Source: Actinomadura coerulea | GTDB lineage: Bacteria > Actinomycetota > Actinomycetes > Streptosporangiales > Streptosporangiaceae | DNA: 64,000 nt | Direction: 5' to 3' | NCBI RefSeq assembly: GCF_014208105.1 | Contig: NZ_JACHMQ010000001.1 | Coordinates: 7,378,001-7,442,000, forward strand | Shown: positions 50,494-59,727 of the stretch, one piece after another | Layout: every line of letters begins with the position of its first letter | Position numbering within the stretch: position 1 is the first letter of the stretch | The notes under the pieces: model-generated | The model's database searches: none | What the model saw: the letters and a program-made list of their open reading frames with translations, nothing else | Told to the model about the DNA's origin: nothing | Program-made: the position numbers and the translations under genes

Positions 50494-51831
50494 ATGGGTG
50501 GGTTCTTCACCGGACGGACGCTGACCGGGATCGGGCGCGACCTGCGCGCGGGCCGGGAGTCGGCGCGGGGCCTGGTCACGCGGGCCCTGGAGTCGGTCGA
50601 CAAGGACCTGAACGCCTTCGTGACCCTGGACGAGGAGGGCGCCGAGGCCGCCGCCCGGTGGGCCGACGAGGAGCTGGCGTCCGGCGTCGACCGGGGCCCG
50701 CTGCACGGCGTCCCGGTCGCGGTGAAGGACATCATCGACGTCGCCGGGCTGCCCACCGGAATGGGGTCCGGCCACTACGCCGGGCACGTCGCCGAGGCCG
50801 ACGCGGCCTGCGTGACGATGCTGAGGAACGCGGGCGCGGTGATCGTCGGCAAGACCGGCACGCAGGAGTTCGCGTTCGGCGGCAGCGGGGACGTGTCGGT
50901 GAACGGCGCGGTCCGCAACCCCCGCGACCGGGAGCGGATGTCCGGCGGGTCCAGCAGCGGCAGCGCCGTCGCGGTCGCCGCGGGCATGGTCCCGCTCGCC
51001 ATCGGCACCGACACGGGCGGGTCGGTGCGCATCCCGTCGGCGTTCTGCGGGATCGCCGGGTTCAAGCCGCCGCACGGCGCCATCCCGGCCGGCGGCGTGT
51101 TCCCCCTGTCGCGCTCGCTCGACCACGTGGGGGTCCTCGCCGCCACCGCGGCCGACTGCCGCGTCGCCTACCACGCCCTGACCGGGCCGGCGGAGGCCGT
51201 CCCCTCCCTCCTGGACGGCGAGTCCGGCGGAGGCGGCCGGGCCGGGAGCACGGCGTACGGGCGCGTCGCCTGGATCGAGCCGCCGGCGTGCGACCCCGAG
51301 GTGGAGCGGCGCGTCCGCGCGCTGTTCCCGGACGCGCCGTCCGAGCGGATCGACTTCGCCGGGCTCCGGCAGGTGTTCCTGGCGATCGAGTACAGCGAGG
51401 CCTACGACGTGCACGCCGAGCGGGTCGCCGAGGCGCCCGGCCGGTACCAGCCGGCGACGCTCGCCCGCCTGGAGGAGGCGGGCCGGATGCCGGGCTGGCG
51501 GCTCGTCCGGGCGCTGCGCGAGCGGGACCGCTACGCCGAGGAGATCGCCGGGCTGCTGGACCGCTACGACCTGCTGGCGATGCCCACCATGCCGATCCCC
51601 GCGCCCCGGATCGGCGCGACCGAGGTCGGGCTCGGCTCGCTCACCGCGCTCCTGGTCAGCCTCACCTCGCCGTGGAACGTGCTAGGCCTGCCCGCCCTGT
51701 CCGTCCCCGCCGGAACCGTCCCGGTAGACGGCGGCGGCGAAATGCCCGTCGGGGCGCAACTAGTCACCCGCCGAGGCGCGGAAAGCCTCCTCTTCGAGGC
51801 AGCCGACCACCTGGGGCTGGGGGCCCGTTGA
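50494..51831 (+). CDS. Amidase (amidase-signature family)
   Basis: The 445-residue amidase has the Ser-Ser-Lys machinery: GVPVAVKDIIDVAGLPTGMGS (Lys near residue 75), MSGGSSSGSAVAVAAGMVPLAIGTDTGGSVRIPSAFCGIAGFKP (Ser-Ser, about residues 150-193), AMPTMPIPAPRIG-like C-terminal segment. Substrate is unknown. GGAGG lies at the usual distance before ATG 50494. Its stop TGA (51829-51831) runs into the left end of the IS30 element, so the last residues or the stop may come from the insertion. Confidence 0.85.
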   Translation: MGGFFTGRTLTGIGRDLRAGRESARGLVTRALESVDKDLNAFVTLDEEGAEAAARWADEELASGVDRGPLHGVPVAVKDIIDVAGLPTGMGSGHYAGHVAEADAACVTMLRNAGAVIVGKTGTQEFAFGGSGDVSVNGAVRNPRDRERMSGGSSSGSAVAVAAGMVPLAIGTDTGGSVRIPSAFCGIAGFKPPHGAIPAGGVFPLSRSLDHVGVLAATAADCRVAYHALTGPAEAVPSLLDGESGGGGRAGSTAYGRVAWIEPPACDPEVERRVRALFPDAPSERIDFAGLRQVFLAIEYSEAYDVHAERVAEAPGRYQPATLARLEEAGRMPGWRLVRALRERDRYAEEIAGLLDRYDLLAMPTMPIPAPRIGATEVGLGSLTALLVSLTSPWNVLGLPALSVPAGTVPVDGGGEMPVGAQLVTRRGAESLLFEAADHLGLGAR

Positions 51832-53105
51832 GTTGCGGCATGTTGCCCTTCTGCGCGGGGGCGGTCTCTAGTGTCTGTTGCAACGAGATCCCTGGAAGGA
51901 TCTTGTTGTGCCGGGAAGACGTCTGACAGCTGCTGAGCGCGCGCAGATCGAGGTGTTGTTCGGTGCGGGCCGGTCGTTTCCGCAGATCGCGGAGGCGATC
52001 GGCCGGGACCGGTCAACTGTGTGGCGGGAGGTGCGCCGTAACCACTCCTATCGGCGGTCGGACGCCGGTGGGGGCGGGGCGCGGTATCCGGGCCGGGCGA
52101 CCACCGCGTGTCCGGGCGGGCTGGGCGGGCTGTACCGGTGGACGTACTCGCATGTGGCCGCGCAGCGCAAGGCCGATGAGCGGGCGCGTCGGCACCGGCC
52201 GGGCAAGTTGATCGGCAACAGCGGGAACAAGGGCCGGGCCTGGTGCCAGGGCCGGTTGTGGCCGGTGGTGCGTGATCTGCTGGTGCGGCGGTGGTCGCCG
52301 CAGCAGATCGCGGCGCACCTGCGCGCCGCCTATCCTGACCAGCCGGAGATGCGAGTGTCGCACGAGACGATTTATCAGGCGATCTACTACCAGGCCCGGG
52401 GCCGGATGCGGGCCGAGCTGGCCCGGCAGCTGCAGTTGCGGCCGGGGGAGGGGTCGGTGCTGCGCAGCGGCCGCGCCGCCCGCCGTCCGCCCTCGCGTCT
52501 GGCCCGCGCCGAGAGCGCGGCGCGCAGCCGCCGGCCCTGGATCCAGGGCCTGCACATCTCGGCCCGGCCCGCCCAGGCGGCCGACCGGGCGGTGCCGGGG
52601 CACTGGGAGGGCGACCTGGTGATCGGGGCCCGCGGATCCAGCGCCATCATCACCCTGGTCGAGCGCACCACCCGGTTCGTGATGCTCGGCGCGTTGCCGC
52701 ACTCACGCGTGTCCGAGCAGGTCACCGGCGTGCTGACCACTTTGATGCGGCGGTTGCCGGCCGAGCTGGCCGCGACCTTGACCTGGGACCAGGGATCGGA
52801 GATGGCCCAGCACGCCGACTTCACCCTGGCCACCGGGTGCCGGGTCTACTTCTGCGACCCGCACGCGCCCTGGCAGCGCGGCTCCAACGAGAACACCAAC
52901 GGGCTGCTGCGCCAGTACTTCCCCCGCTCCTCCACCGACTTCCGCAACTACACCCAGCACGACCTCGACGAAGTCGCCCGCCAGCTCAACGGACGACCCC
53001 GCCAAACCCTGAACTGGAAAACCCCAGCCCAAGCACTCAACGAATACCTCGTTGCAACAACCGCTTGACACCGCCGGCGCTGATAAGGGCAACACGCCGC
53101 AACTC
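51830..53105. mobile_element. Complete IS30-family insertion sequence
   Basis: The element is about 1276 bp and is bounded by terminal inverted repeats of 21 bp matching at 20 positions: left 51830-51850 begins GAGTTGCGGC, right 53085-53105 ends GCCGCAACTC. A second inverted pair GTTGCAACGAG/CTCGTTGCAAC lies inside (51877-51887 and 53048-53058). One transposase gene fills it. I see no obvious target duplication. It sits between the amidase stop and the AAA gene, ten bases before the latter's stop. Confidence 0.85.
51908..53068 (+). CDS. IS30-family transposase
   Basis: The 386-residue protein has the N-terminal HTH (RRLTAAERAQIEVLFGAGRSFPQIAEAIGRDRSTVWREVRRN), the WSPQQIAAHLR segment, and the DDE catalytic core: GHWEGDLVIG (Asp), TWDQGSEMAQHADF (Asp), and PWQRGSNENTNGLLRQYFPR (Glu). 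No frameshift is seen, so the element is probably active. GTG 51908 is preceded by GGAAGGA. Confidence 0.93.
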   Translation: MPGRRLTAAERAQIEVLFGAGRSFPQIAEAIGRDRSTVWREVRRNHSYRRSDAGGGGARYPGRATTACPGGLGGLYRWTYSHVAAQRKADERARRHRPGKLIGNSGNKGRAWCQGRLWPVVRDLLVRRWSPQQIAAHLRAAYPDQPEMRVSHETIYQAIYYQARGRMRAELARQLQLRPGEGSVLRSGRAARRPPSRLARAESAARSRRPWIQGLHISARPAQAADRAVPGHWEGDLVIGARGSSAIITLVERTTRFVMLGALPHSRVSEQVTGVLTTLMRRLPAELAATLTWDQGSEMAQHADFTLATGCRVYFCDPHAPWQRGSNENTNGLLRQYFPRSSTDFRNYTQHDLDEVARQLNGRPRQTLNWKTPAQALNEYLVATTA

Positions 53106-53114
53106 GACGGGGGG

Positions 53115-55850
53115 TTAGAGGTAGAGGCCGAAGAATTCCTCGGGGTGGTCCAGGAGCGGGGGCAGGTCGTCGGCGGTCAGCGTGACCAGCTCCTCCCGGG
53201 TGGGGGGCGCCTGGTCGCCGCCCCGGGCCGGGCCGGGGCCCTTCCCGCCCGCCGAGTCCTCCGCTTGGGCGACGGCGGCGGAGGCGACGCGGTCGGCCTG
53301 GTTCGCGACGGCCACGTCCAGCATGTTGCGCATCAGGCGGCCGTTGCCGAAGGACGGGCCGCGGGGCGCGCGGCGCAGCATCGAGCGCAGGACGTCCTCG
53401 GTGCCGGGGGCCAGCTCGAAGCCGTCGGCGGCGGCGAGCCGGCCGAACACCGTGATCAGCTCGTCGTCGTCGTAGTCGGGGAAGTGGATCTGCTTGGGGA
53501 ACCGGGAGTCCAGGCCGGGGTTGGCGGCGAGGAACTCGGCCATCTCCTGCTGGTAGCCGGCCACGACCACGACGAGGTCGTCGCGGTGGTCCTCCATCAG
53601 CTTGACCAGCTCGGCGATCGCCTCGTGCCCGTAGTCGCCCTTCAGCGGCGACTGCGTCAGCGTGTACGCCTCGTCGATGAACAGGACGCCGCCGACCGCG
53701 CGCTCCACCAGGCGGCGCGTGCGGGGCGCGGTCTGCCCGATGTACTCGCCGACGAGGTGGGCGCGGGACGCCTCCACCAGATGCCCGGACGACAGGACGC
53801 CGAGCCGCTTGTAGATGCGGCCGAGCAGCCGGGCCACCATCGTCTTGCCGGTGCCCGGGTTGCCGGTGAACACCATGTGCCGGGTCGGCGGCGTGATCCG
53901 CAGACCCGACTCGCTGCGCAGCCGCGCCGCCTGCGTCCCGGCGACGAGCAGGGCGATCTCGTGCTTGACGCCCTCCAGGCCGGTGAGCTCGCGCAGCTCG
54001 GCCAGCGGGTCGCCGGCGGCCTGCGCGGTGTCGAGCGCGGCCGGGAGGTCCTGCTTGCGGACGAGCGGCGCGCCGCCCGCCGCGTCGGCGCCGAGCCGGG
54101 CCCGCGCGGCGGCGACGACCTGGTCGGCGAGGTGCGGCGCGAGGCGCGCGTTGCGGAGCGTCTGCGTCGGCGTGGTCGCGGCCAGCAGCCCGCCCGCCGC
54201 CTCGATCGCCTGGCGGGTGCCGCGGGCGCCGCGGGCGTCCAGCGCGCGGCGGAACAGCTCGGCGTGGCCCGCCGCCGTGAACGGCCGGGTGCGGGCGATC
54301 CGGAACCGCTGCGGCAGGACGGGGTTGATCTCGCGGATCCGCTCCTCGCCGCCGGCGTCGCACAGCGCCACCAGGTTCAGGTCGGGGTGGACGGCGAGGA
54401 GGCGGTGCAGCTCGGCGGCCAGGGCCTCGCCGTTGCCGGGGTCGGCGACGATCCCGTCCAGGCCCTCGATGATCAGCAGCCGGTCGCCGGCGCACTCGCG
54501 GGCGTCGGCGTGCAGCTTGGCGACGGCGTCCGACAGGCGCTGCCCGGCGAACAGGTTGTCGGTGACCCAGTGCGGGTCGCGGCCGAGCGCCAGCGCCCGG
54601 CCGAGCTCCTGCGCGGCATCGCGCTTGCCGGTGCCGTCCGGTCCGCTGATCAGCAGCCGGACGGGCGCGCTGCCGCGGGTCAGCTCGGCCAGCGCCGCGG
54701 TCACCTCCGGCTGCTCGACCAGCGACGTGGCGATCTCCGCCCGGCCGCCCGCGGCCGCACCGGGCGCGGCGTCGGCGGCGGGCAGGCCGCGCAGCGTCTC
54801 GGTGAGCGGGTTCACGACGCGGCGGCGCGGCGCGTACAGGCGGCGCAGGTCGGTCTGGAACTGGCCGACCGGGATCCACTCCGCCTTCGGGAACCACGGG
54901 TCGCCCGGCAGGCCCTGCACGATCGCGACGAACCGCATCGCCATGTCGAGCCAGCCGCGGCACGCGTCGGCGGCGCCCGCGACGAGGGCCCGGACGAGCC
55001 ACGCGCGCGTCCGCTCCTGCCACGCGCCCGCCTTGAACCCGCGGCGCTCCGCGGTGAACCGCTGGAGCAGCTCACCGTACCGGTCCTCGCCGAGCGCGAC
55101 CGCGAGTTCGGCCGGGACCTGCTCCATGCTGCCCTGCAGCAGCAGGTGCACCAGGTGGACCTCGACGGTCTCCTCGCGCGGCGCCGCCTCCATCAGGTGC
55201 TCGTAGGACGCGAGCAGGCCGGCGCAGACCCACTCCAGGTAGCCGACCGGGCCGAGCAGTTCGGGCACCGCCGCGACGATGTCGTCGCCGGCGTGCGCGT
55301 GCCAGTGCTCGCGCAGTTCCGTCTTGGGCAGGTTCATGTCGCAGACCGGCGGGTCGTCGTAGAGGCGCAGCAGCGCCTTGCGGCGCTCCTCCAGCGGCTC
55401 GATCCCCTCCAGCGCCGCCAGGCAGTCGCGGGCCAGCTCGATCGCCAGCGCCCGGTCGGGCGCCTCGATGAGCCAGTCCACCGGGGGCCGCCACCGCCCG
55501 CCCGGCGCGTCCCACCGGGTCATGCGGGTGCTGAGCGGCCCGGGGTTGACCAGGTGCCGGTGCAGCAGCCGCTCGGGGAGCTGCGACCACGAGCCCGCCT
55601 TGATCGCGCCGCCGCCCGGCAGGAACGCCAGCATGCCGAAGATCTCCGCGGTGACGAGCGACGCGGGCAGCGTCAGCAGCTTGTGCTCGTCGGTGGTCAG
55701 CTCCACGGCCCGCGGGTCGGCCGCCAGCCCGTCGATCCGCGCCGAGATCTCCTCGAACAGCCCGTCCGGGACGCGCCACGGGCCGTGCGAGTAGACGTCG
55801 AGCACCGGCTCGTCGGTGAGCAGTAGCTCCAGATGCTCTGGCAGCCGCAA
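53115..55850 (-). CDS. CbxX/CfqX-type AAA ATPase with long N-terminal domain
   Basis: The 911-residue protein has a 330-residue N-terminal helical region, a degenerate AAA module (LLISGPDGTGKRDAAQELGRAL, RLLIIEGLDGIVADPGNGEAL) at about 420-600, and a C-terminal CbxX-type AAA module. The latter has HMVFTGNPGTGKTMVARLLGRIYKRLGVLSSGHLVEASRAHLVGEYIGQTAPRTRRLVERAVGGVLFIDEAYTLTQSPLKGDYGHEAIAELVKLMEDHRDDLVVVVAGY. Such proteins act in type VII secretion or enzyme remodelling. TTG 55850 is chosen because GGGGAG lies six bases before it. The IS element sits just downstream. Confidence 0.82.
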   Translation of the reverse strand: MRLPEHLELLLTDEPVLDVYSHGPWRVPDGLFEEISARIDGLAADPRAVELTTDEHKLLTLPASLVTAEIFGMLAFLPGGGAIKAGSWSQLPERLLHRHLVNPGPLSTRMTRWDAPGGRWRPPVDWLIEAPDRALAIELARDCLAALEGIEPLEERRKALLRLYDDPPVCDMNLPKTELREHWHAHAGDDIVAAVPELLGPVGYLEWVCAGLLASYEHLMEAAPREETVEVHLVHLLLQGSMEQVPAELAVALGEDRYGELLQRFTAERRGFKAGAWQERTRAWLVRALVAGAADACRGWLDMAMRFVAIVQGLPGDPWFPKAEWIPVGQFQTDLRRLYAPRRRVVNPLTETLRGLPAADAAPGAAAGGRAEIATSLVEQPEVTAALAELTRGSAPVRLLISGPDGTGKRDAAQELGRALALGRDPHWVTDNLFAGQRLSDAVAKLHADARECAGDRLLIIEGLDGIVADPGNGEALAAELHRLLAVHPDLNLVALCDAGGEERIREINPVLPQRFRIARTRPFTAAGHAELFRRALDARGARGTRQAIEAAGGLLAATTPTQTLRNARLAPHLADQVVAAARARLGADAAGGAPLVRKQDLPAALDTAQAAGDPLAELRELTGLEGVKHEIALLVAGTQAARLRSESGLRITPPTRHMVFTGNPGTGKTMVARLLGRIYKRLGVLSSGHLVEASRAHLVGEYIGQTAPRTRRLVERAVGGVLFIDEAYTLTQSPLKGDYGHEAIAELVKLMEDHRDDLVVVVAGYQQEMAEFLAANPGLDSRFPKQIHFPDYDDDELITVFGRLAAADGFELAPGTEDVLRSMLRRAPRGPSFGNGRLMRNMLDVAVANQADRVASAAVAQAEDSAGGKGPGPARGGDQAPPTREELVTLTADDLPPLLDHPEEFFGLYL

Positions 55851-55971
55851 CGAACACTCCCCAAGAACGTCCAAAACAGGGGTACAGCTTATGTTTTCAA
55901 AGCGAGTGCTGTGGTGCCCGCGCGGCACCGGGCGCGAGGGTCGTGCAGCGCACGGGCCCGAACAGGCGCGT

Positions 55972-56877
55972 TCAGGGCCGGCGGAGCGACTCCACGGCGA
56001 TCCGGGCGGCGGAGCCGATGACCGCGTCGGCCTCGGGGAGGACGGCGACGGGCAGCGTCGACCTGGTGAACACCGCCACCGCGTAGCGGGCCCCGTCGGG
56101 GTACTCGACCGCGCCCACCTCGTTGCGCAGGGTCGGCAGGGTGCCGGTCTTGCCGCTGACGACGACGTCGTCGTAGGGGAACCCGGACGACAGGCGGTGC
56201 GGCCAGACCTGGAGGCCGAACAGGCGGCGCATCGCCGCCGACTCGGCGGGCGGGGCGGCCTCGTCCCGCCAGATCATCGACAGCAGCCGGGTCATGTCGC
56301 GGGGCGTGCTGCGGCTCGTGCGGAGGGGGTCGAGGGCGCGCAGCCGGCCCTGGAGGCCCGGCTCGTCCAGCCGCGCCCAGACCTCGGCGACGCTGCCCGC
56401 CCCGGCGTCGGCGAGCAGGGTCTCGTGCAGGTCGCGGCCGTTGCCCTCGATGACGGTGTGGCGCAGCCCCAGCTCGGCGGCCGCCGCGTTGACCGCGTCC
56501 AGGCCGACCCGGTCCATGACGACGTCGGCGGCGGCGTTGTCGCTGACGGTGATCATCAGGCAGGTGAGGTCGCGCAGCGACATGCGGACCTCGTCCAGCA
56601 GGGCCGACACGCCGGTCGGTCCGGCGGTGCGGTCGTCCGGGCGCAGGGTGACCTGCTCGGCCGGGTCCAGCACGCCCGCGGCGGCCTGCCGGTGGAACGC
56701 GACGAGCAGCGGCACCTTGAACACCGACGCGAGCACCACCGGTTCGTCCGCGCCGACCGCGACGTCCCGTCCGGTGTCGATGTCCACGACGTGCAGGAAC
56801 CCGGTCACGCCGGCGGACCGGAACGCCGCGTTGATCCGCTCCGGCGCGCTCGCTCTCCTGGCGGGCACCTCGCTCAT
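55972..56877 (-). CDS. Serine beta-lactamase-like enzyme, no signal peptide
   Basis: The 301-residue protein has the class A beta-lactamase/PBP fold with SxxK (VLASVFKVPLLVAFHRQ), SDN (MITVSDNAAADVVMDRVG) and KTG (VVVSGKTGTLPTLRNEV). The omega-loop ExxLN motif of true class A beta-lactamases is not found, and there is no signal peptide. Deacylation of beta-lactams is therefore doubtful; it could be an esterase or a beta-lactam-binding protein. Its ATG overlaps the stop of the LysR gene (ATGA), and both are transcribed together. Confidence 0.75.
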   Translation of the reverse strand: MSEVPARRASAPERINAAFRSAGVTGFLHVVDIDTGRDVAVGADEPVVLASVFKVPLLVAFHRQAAAGVLDPAEQVTLRPDDRTAGPTGVSALLDEVRMSLRDLTCLMITVSDNAAADVVMDRVGLDAVNAAAAELGLRHTVIEGNGRDLHETLLADAGAGSVAEVWARLDEPGLQGRLRALDPLRTSRSTPRDMTRLLSMIWRDEAAPPAESAAMRRLFGLQVWPHRLSSGFPYDDVVVSGKTGTLPTLRNEVGAVEYPDGARYAVAVFTRSTLPVAVLPEADAVIGSAARIAVESLRRP

Positions 56878-57845
56878 GCCAGGAACCCGGAGGACGGGCG
56901 GGGGACGACCCGGCGGGCCGGCGCGCGGTCGAGCGGGGCCATGCCGGCCTCGTCGCGCAGGACCGCGGTCGCGACGGCGGTGAAGTCGGCGATGGCGCGC
57001 GCGTGCTCGGGATCGCGGGCCCGGCGCCAGGCGCACGACGTCCGCCAGGCGAGCGGCTCGCCCGCCAGCGGCCGCCACACCGCCCCGGCGGTGTCGTCGG
57101 TGCGCGGGACGAGGGCCACGGCCGTCCCGGCGAGGACGAGCCCGAGCGCGAACCCCGGGTGCCGCGCCTCGTGGACCGCCGCGGGCGCGTACCCGTGCCG
57201 GCGGCAGCCCGCGAGCATCTCGTCGTGGGCGCCGGGAGCCTCCTCGCGCGGCGGGACGACGACGTCGCGGGTGCCGAGGTCGGCCAGGTGCACCTCCGGG
57301 GGCGCGTCCGGCCGGGCGGCGACGTCGCCGCCGGGCAGCAGCACGCCGAGCGGCTGCGCCAGCATCGGGCCGAGCTCCAGCCCGCGGGCGTCGCACGGAT
57401 GCCGCACCACCCCGGCGTCCAGCGCGCCCTCGGCGAGCGCGCGGATCTGCTGGTCGGTGCCCGTCTCGCGCAGGTCGAGCCGCAGGTCCGGGCGGCGCTC
57501 CCGGAACGCGGCGATCAGCGCGGCGACCACCCGGCCGCCGAGGTCGCTCGGCAGGCCCGCGCGAACCGTCCCGACCTCGCCCAGCCGGGCCCGCTCGGCG
57601 ACGGAGTAGATGCGGTCCACGCGGGTGAGGATGTCACGCGCCTCCTCCAGCAGCAGCCCGCCGGGGGCGGTGAGCCGCACCCGCCGGCTGGACCGGTCGA
57701 ACAACCGCACGCCGAGCTCCTTCTCCAGCCGCTGGATACGCTGGCTCAGCGGCGGCTGCGCCATGCCGAGGCGCTCGGCCGCGCGGCCGAAGTGCAGTTC
57801 TTCGGCGACGACGACGAAGCACCGCAGATGCCCGACCAGGTTCAC
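56874..57845 (-). CDS. LysR-family regulator of the beta-lactam locus
   Basis: The 323-residue protein has the LysR N-terminal HTH (LRCFVVVAEELHFGRAAERLGMAQPPLSQRIQRLEKELGVRLFDRSSRRVRLT, about residues 6-60) and a substrate-binding-type C-terminal domain. GTG 57845 is chosen because a minus-strand -10 TATTAT (57859-57854) ends eight bases before it, implying a leaderless transcript. It is divergent from the penicillin-binding protein gene and co-transcribed with the beta-lactamase-like gene, as for BlaA/AmpR-type systems (inference). Confidence 0.85.
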   Translation of the reverse strand: MNLVGHLRCFVVVAEELHFGRAAERLGMAQPPLSQRIQRLEKELGVRLFDRSSRRVRLTAPGGLLLEEARDILTRVDRIYSVAERARLGEVGTVRAGLPSDLGGRVVAALIAAFRERRPDLRLDLRETGTDQQIRALAEGALDAGVVRHPCDARGLELGPMLAQPLGVLLPGGDVAARPDAPPEVHLADLGTRDVVVPPREEAPGAHDEMLAGCRRHGYAPAAVHEARHPGFALGLVLAGTAVALVPRTDDTAGAVWRPLAGEPLAWRTSCAWRRARDPEHARAIADFTAVATAVLRDEAGMAPLDRAPARRVVPRPSSGFLA

Positions 57846-57853
57846 GAACAGGG

Positions 57854-57889
57854 ATAATACCAAAACGGATATTGCTCTGGACCGATATC
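57854..57889. promoter_or_regulatory. Divergent LysR promoter/operator with GATATT/ATATC motif
   Basis: Between LysR and the penicillin-binding protein, GATATT (57868) and GATATC (57884-57889) are spaced like a LysR T-N11-A box, with TATTAT (-10 of the LysR gene) at 57859-57854. Read on the minus strand it contains ATTGATAT, the same 8-mer found upstream of the class A beta-lactamase gene at 60680. Confidence 0.5.
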
Positions 57890-58000
57890 AATCTTGGACT
57901 TTTCGGGCGGCGCCTGGTGTCCTTGTGCCCCCATCGGTCATCCGCGCTCTCGGCGGATCGCCCGGCCGGTGGGCCGGACAGGGGGAGAAGGAGTTCGACG

Positions 58001-59650
58001 ATGCGCCGATCCCGTGTGCTCGCCGTCGCCGCGGTCGTGGCGGCGGTCGTGATCGTGGGGGCGGGGGCGGTGTGGTTCCTGCGCGACGGTGACGATCCCG
58101 GAGACGCCGCGAAGCGCTACCTCGCGGCCTGGAGCGGCGGCGACTTCGCCGCGATGAAGGCACTGACCGACGCCCCGCCCGCCGACTTCGAGACGCGCTT
58201 CAAGCAGATGCGGGACGACCTGGGGGCCGTCCGGCAGCGCTACACGGTCGCCTCCGTGGGGCGTCCCGAGGACGGCAGGGTCGGCGGGGCCTACAGCGCC
58301 GAGGTGACGCTGGCCGGCGACCGGGTGTGGAAGTACAGCGGGTCGCTTCCGATGGTCGACAAGGACGGAGACTGGCTCGTCCGCTGGTCGCCGCAGGTCA
58401 TGTACCCGCAGCTCAAGGAGGGGCAGCGGCTGCGCGCCGCGCGCGCCTGGTCCGACCGCGCCCCCGTCCTCGCGGCGGACGGCAGCGACCTCTCGTCCTC
58501 GCCCTCCGGGTCCGCCCGGCAGCTCGCCGGGCAGGTCGGCCCCGTGTCCGCCGAGGCGGCGGGCAAGCTCGGCGCCCCGTACCGCAAGGGCGACCCGGCC
58601 GGCGCGGACGGCCTCCAGCAGCAGTACGAGCGCCGCCTGTCGGGCAAGCCCGCGCTCGCGGTGCAGATCACCGACGCCGAAGGCACCCCGGTGAAGACGC
58701 TGCAGCGGTTCGGCGGCGGGGCGGGCAAGCCGGTGAAGACGACCATCGACCCGAAGGCGCAGGCCGCCGCCGGGCAGGCGGTCGCGGGGGCGGCCAAGCC
58801 GGCGTCCATGGTGGCGCTGCGCCCGTCCACCGGTGAGATCCTCGCCGTGGCGAACCAGCCCGGCGGCTACAACCGCGCGCTGATGGGCCGGTACCCGCCC
58901 GGCTCGACGTTCAAGGTCGTCACGGCCGCCGCGCTCGTCGCGGGCGGGATGGCCCCGACGACGGACGTCGCCTGCCCGGCGACCACCGCGGTCGGCGGCC
59001 GGTCGTTCCACAACTACAAGCACGAGGACTTCGGGACCGTCCCGCTCCGCGAGGCGTTCGCGCACTCCTGCAACACCACGTTCGCGCGCCTCGCCGTGGA
59101 CAAGCTCGGCGAGAAGCGGCTCGCCCAGGTCGCCTCCCAGTTCGGGTTCAACGCCCCGATCATCGCGGGGCTGCCCGCCGTCCGCGCCGCGTTCCCCGCC
59201 AACAAGGACGACACCTCCTTCGCCGCCGCGTCCTTCGGGCAGGGCGAGGTGCTGACGAGCCCGCTCAACATGGCGAGCGTCGCCGCCGCCGCGGCCGACG
59301 GCACCTGGCGCTCGCCCCGCCTGGTCGACGCGTCCCTCGCCGCGCAGGCCGCCGACGCCGGAGGCCGCAAGCCCGAGCCGCCGAAGCGGCTGGAGCCCGC
59401 CGTCGAGAAGGCCCTGCACGCCCTGATGCCGGCCGTCGTCAGCGAGGGCACCGCCTCCGGGGTCGACTTCCCGGCCGGGACGGCGGGCAAGACCGGTACC
59501 GCGGAGTTCGGCGGGGGCGACAACCCGCCGACCCACGCCTGGTTCATCGGCTACCACGAGGACGTCGCCTTCGCCGTGATCGTCGAAGGCGGCGGGACCG
59601 GCGCCGAGGCGGCCGCCCCCATCGCCGCGAAGTTCCTCAGGGCGCTCTGA
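58001..59650 (+). CDS. MecA_N-type penicillin-binding transpeptidase
   Basis: The 549-residue protein has one N-terminal membrane anchor (RVLAVAAVVAAVVIVGAGAVWFL), an NTF2-like MecA_N domain (about residues 35-150), and a transpeptidase domain with YPPGSTFKVVTAAAL (active Ser), FAHSCNTTFARLA (SxN) and AGKTGTAEFGGG (KTG). This layout is that of class B PBPs related to MecA/PBP3 that resist beta-lactams. Location beside LysR and two beta-lactamase-like genes supports such a role. Strong GGGGGAGAAGGAG precedes ATG 58001. Confidence 0.88.
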   Translation: MRRSRVLAVAAVVAAVVIVGAGAVWFLRDGDDPGDAAKRYLAAWSGGDFAAMKALTDAPPADFETRFKQMRDDLGAVRQRYTVASVGRPEDGRVGGAYSAEVTLAGDRVWKYSGSLPMVDKDGDWLVRWSPQVMYPQLKEGQRLRAARAWSDRAPVLAADGSDLSSSPSGSARQLAGQVGPVSAEAAGKLGAPYRKGDPAGADGLQQQYERRLSGKPALAVQITDAEGTPVKTLQRFGGGAGKPVKTTIDPKAQAAAGQAVAGAAKPASMVALRPSTGEILAVANQPGGYNRALMGRYPPGSTFKVVTAAALVAGGMAPTTDVACPATTAVGGRSFHNYKHEDFGTVPLREAFAHSCNTTFARLAVDKLGEKRLAQVASQFGFNAPIIAGLPAVRAAFPANKDDTSFAAASFGQGEVLTSPLNMASVAAAAADGTWRSPRLVDASLAAQAADAGGRKPEPPKRLEPAVEKALHALMPAVVSEGTASGVDFPAGTAGKTGTAEFGGGDNPPTHAWFIGYHEDVAFAVIVEGGGTGAEAAAPIAAKFLRAL

Positions 59651-59673
59651 GCCCCGGCGGCCTCTGACGCGCG

Positions 59674-59709
59674 TCGCCCCTGGCACCGGACGTCCGGTGC
59701 CAGGGGCGA
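59674..59709. terminator. 36-bp perfect palindrome at a convergent junction
   Basis: TCGCCCCTGGCACCGGAC (59674-59691) is followed directly by its exact complement (59692-59709). It lies between the ends of the penicillin-binding protein gene and the class A beta-lactamase gene, which converge, so it probably terminates both transcripts. No poly-T tail is present. Confidence 0.7.
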
Positions 59710-59727
59710 TGGTCATGACGCGGTCTT

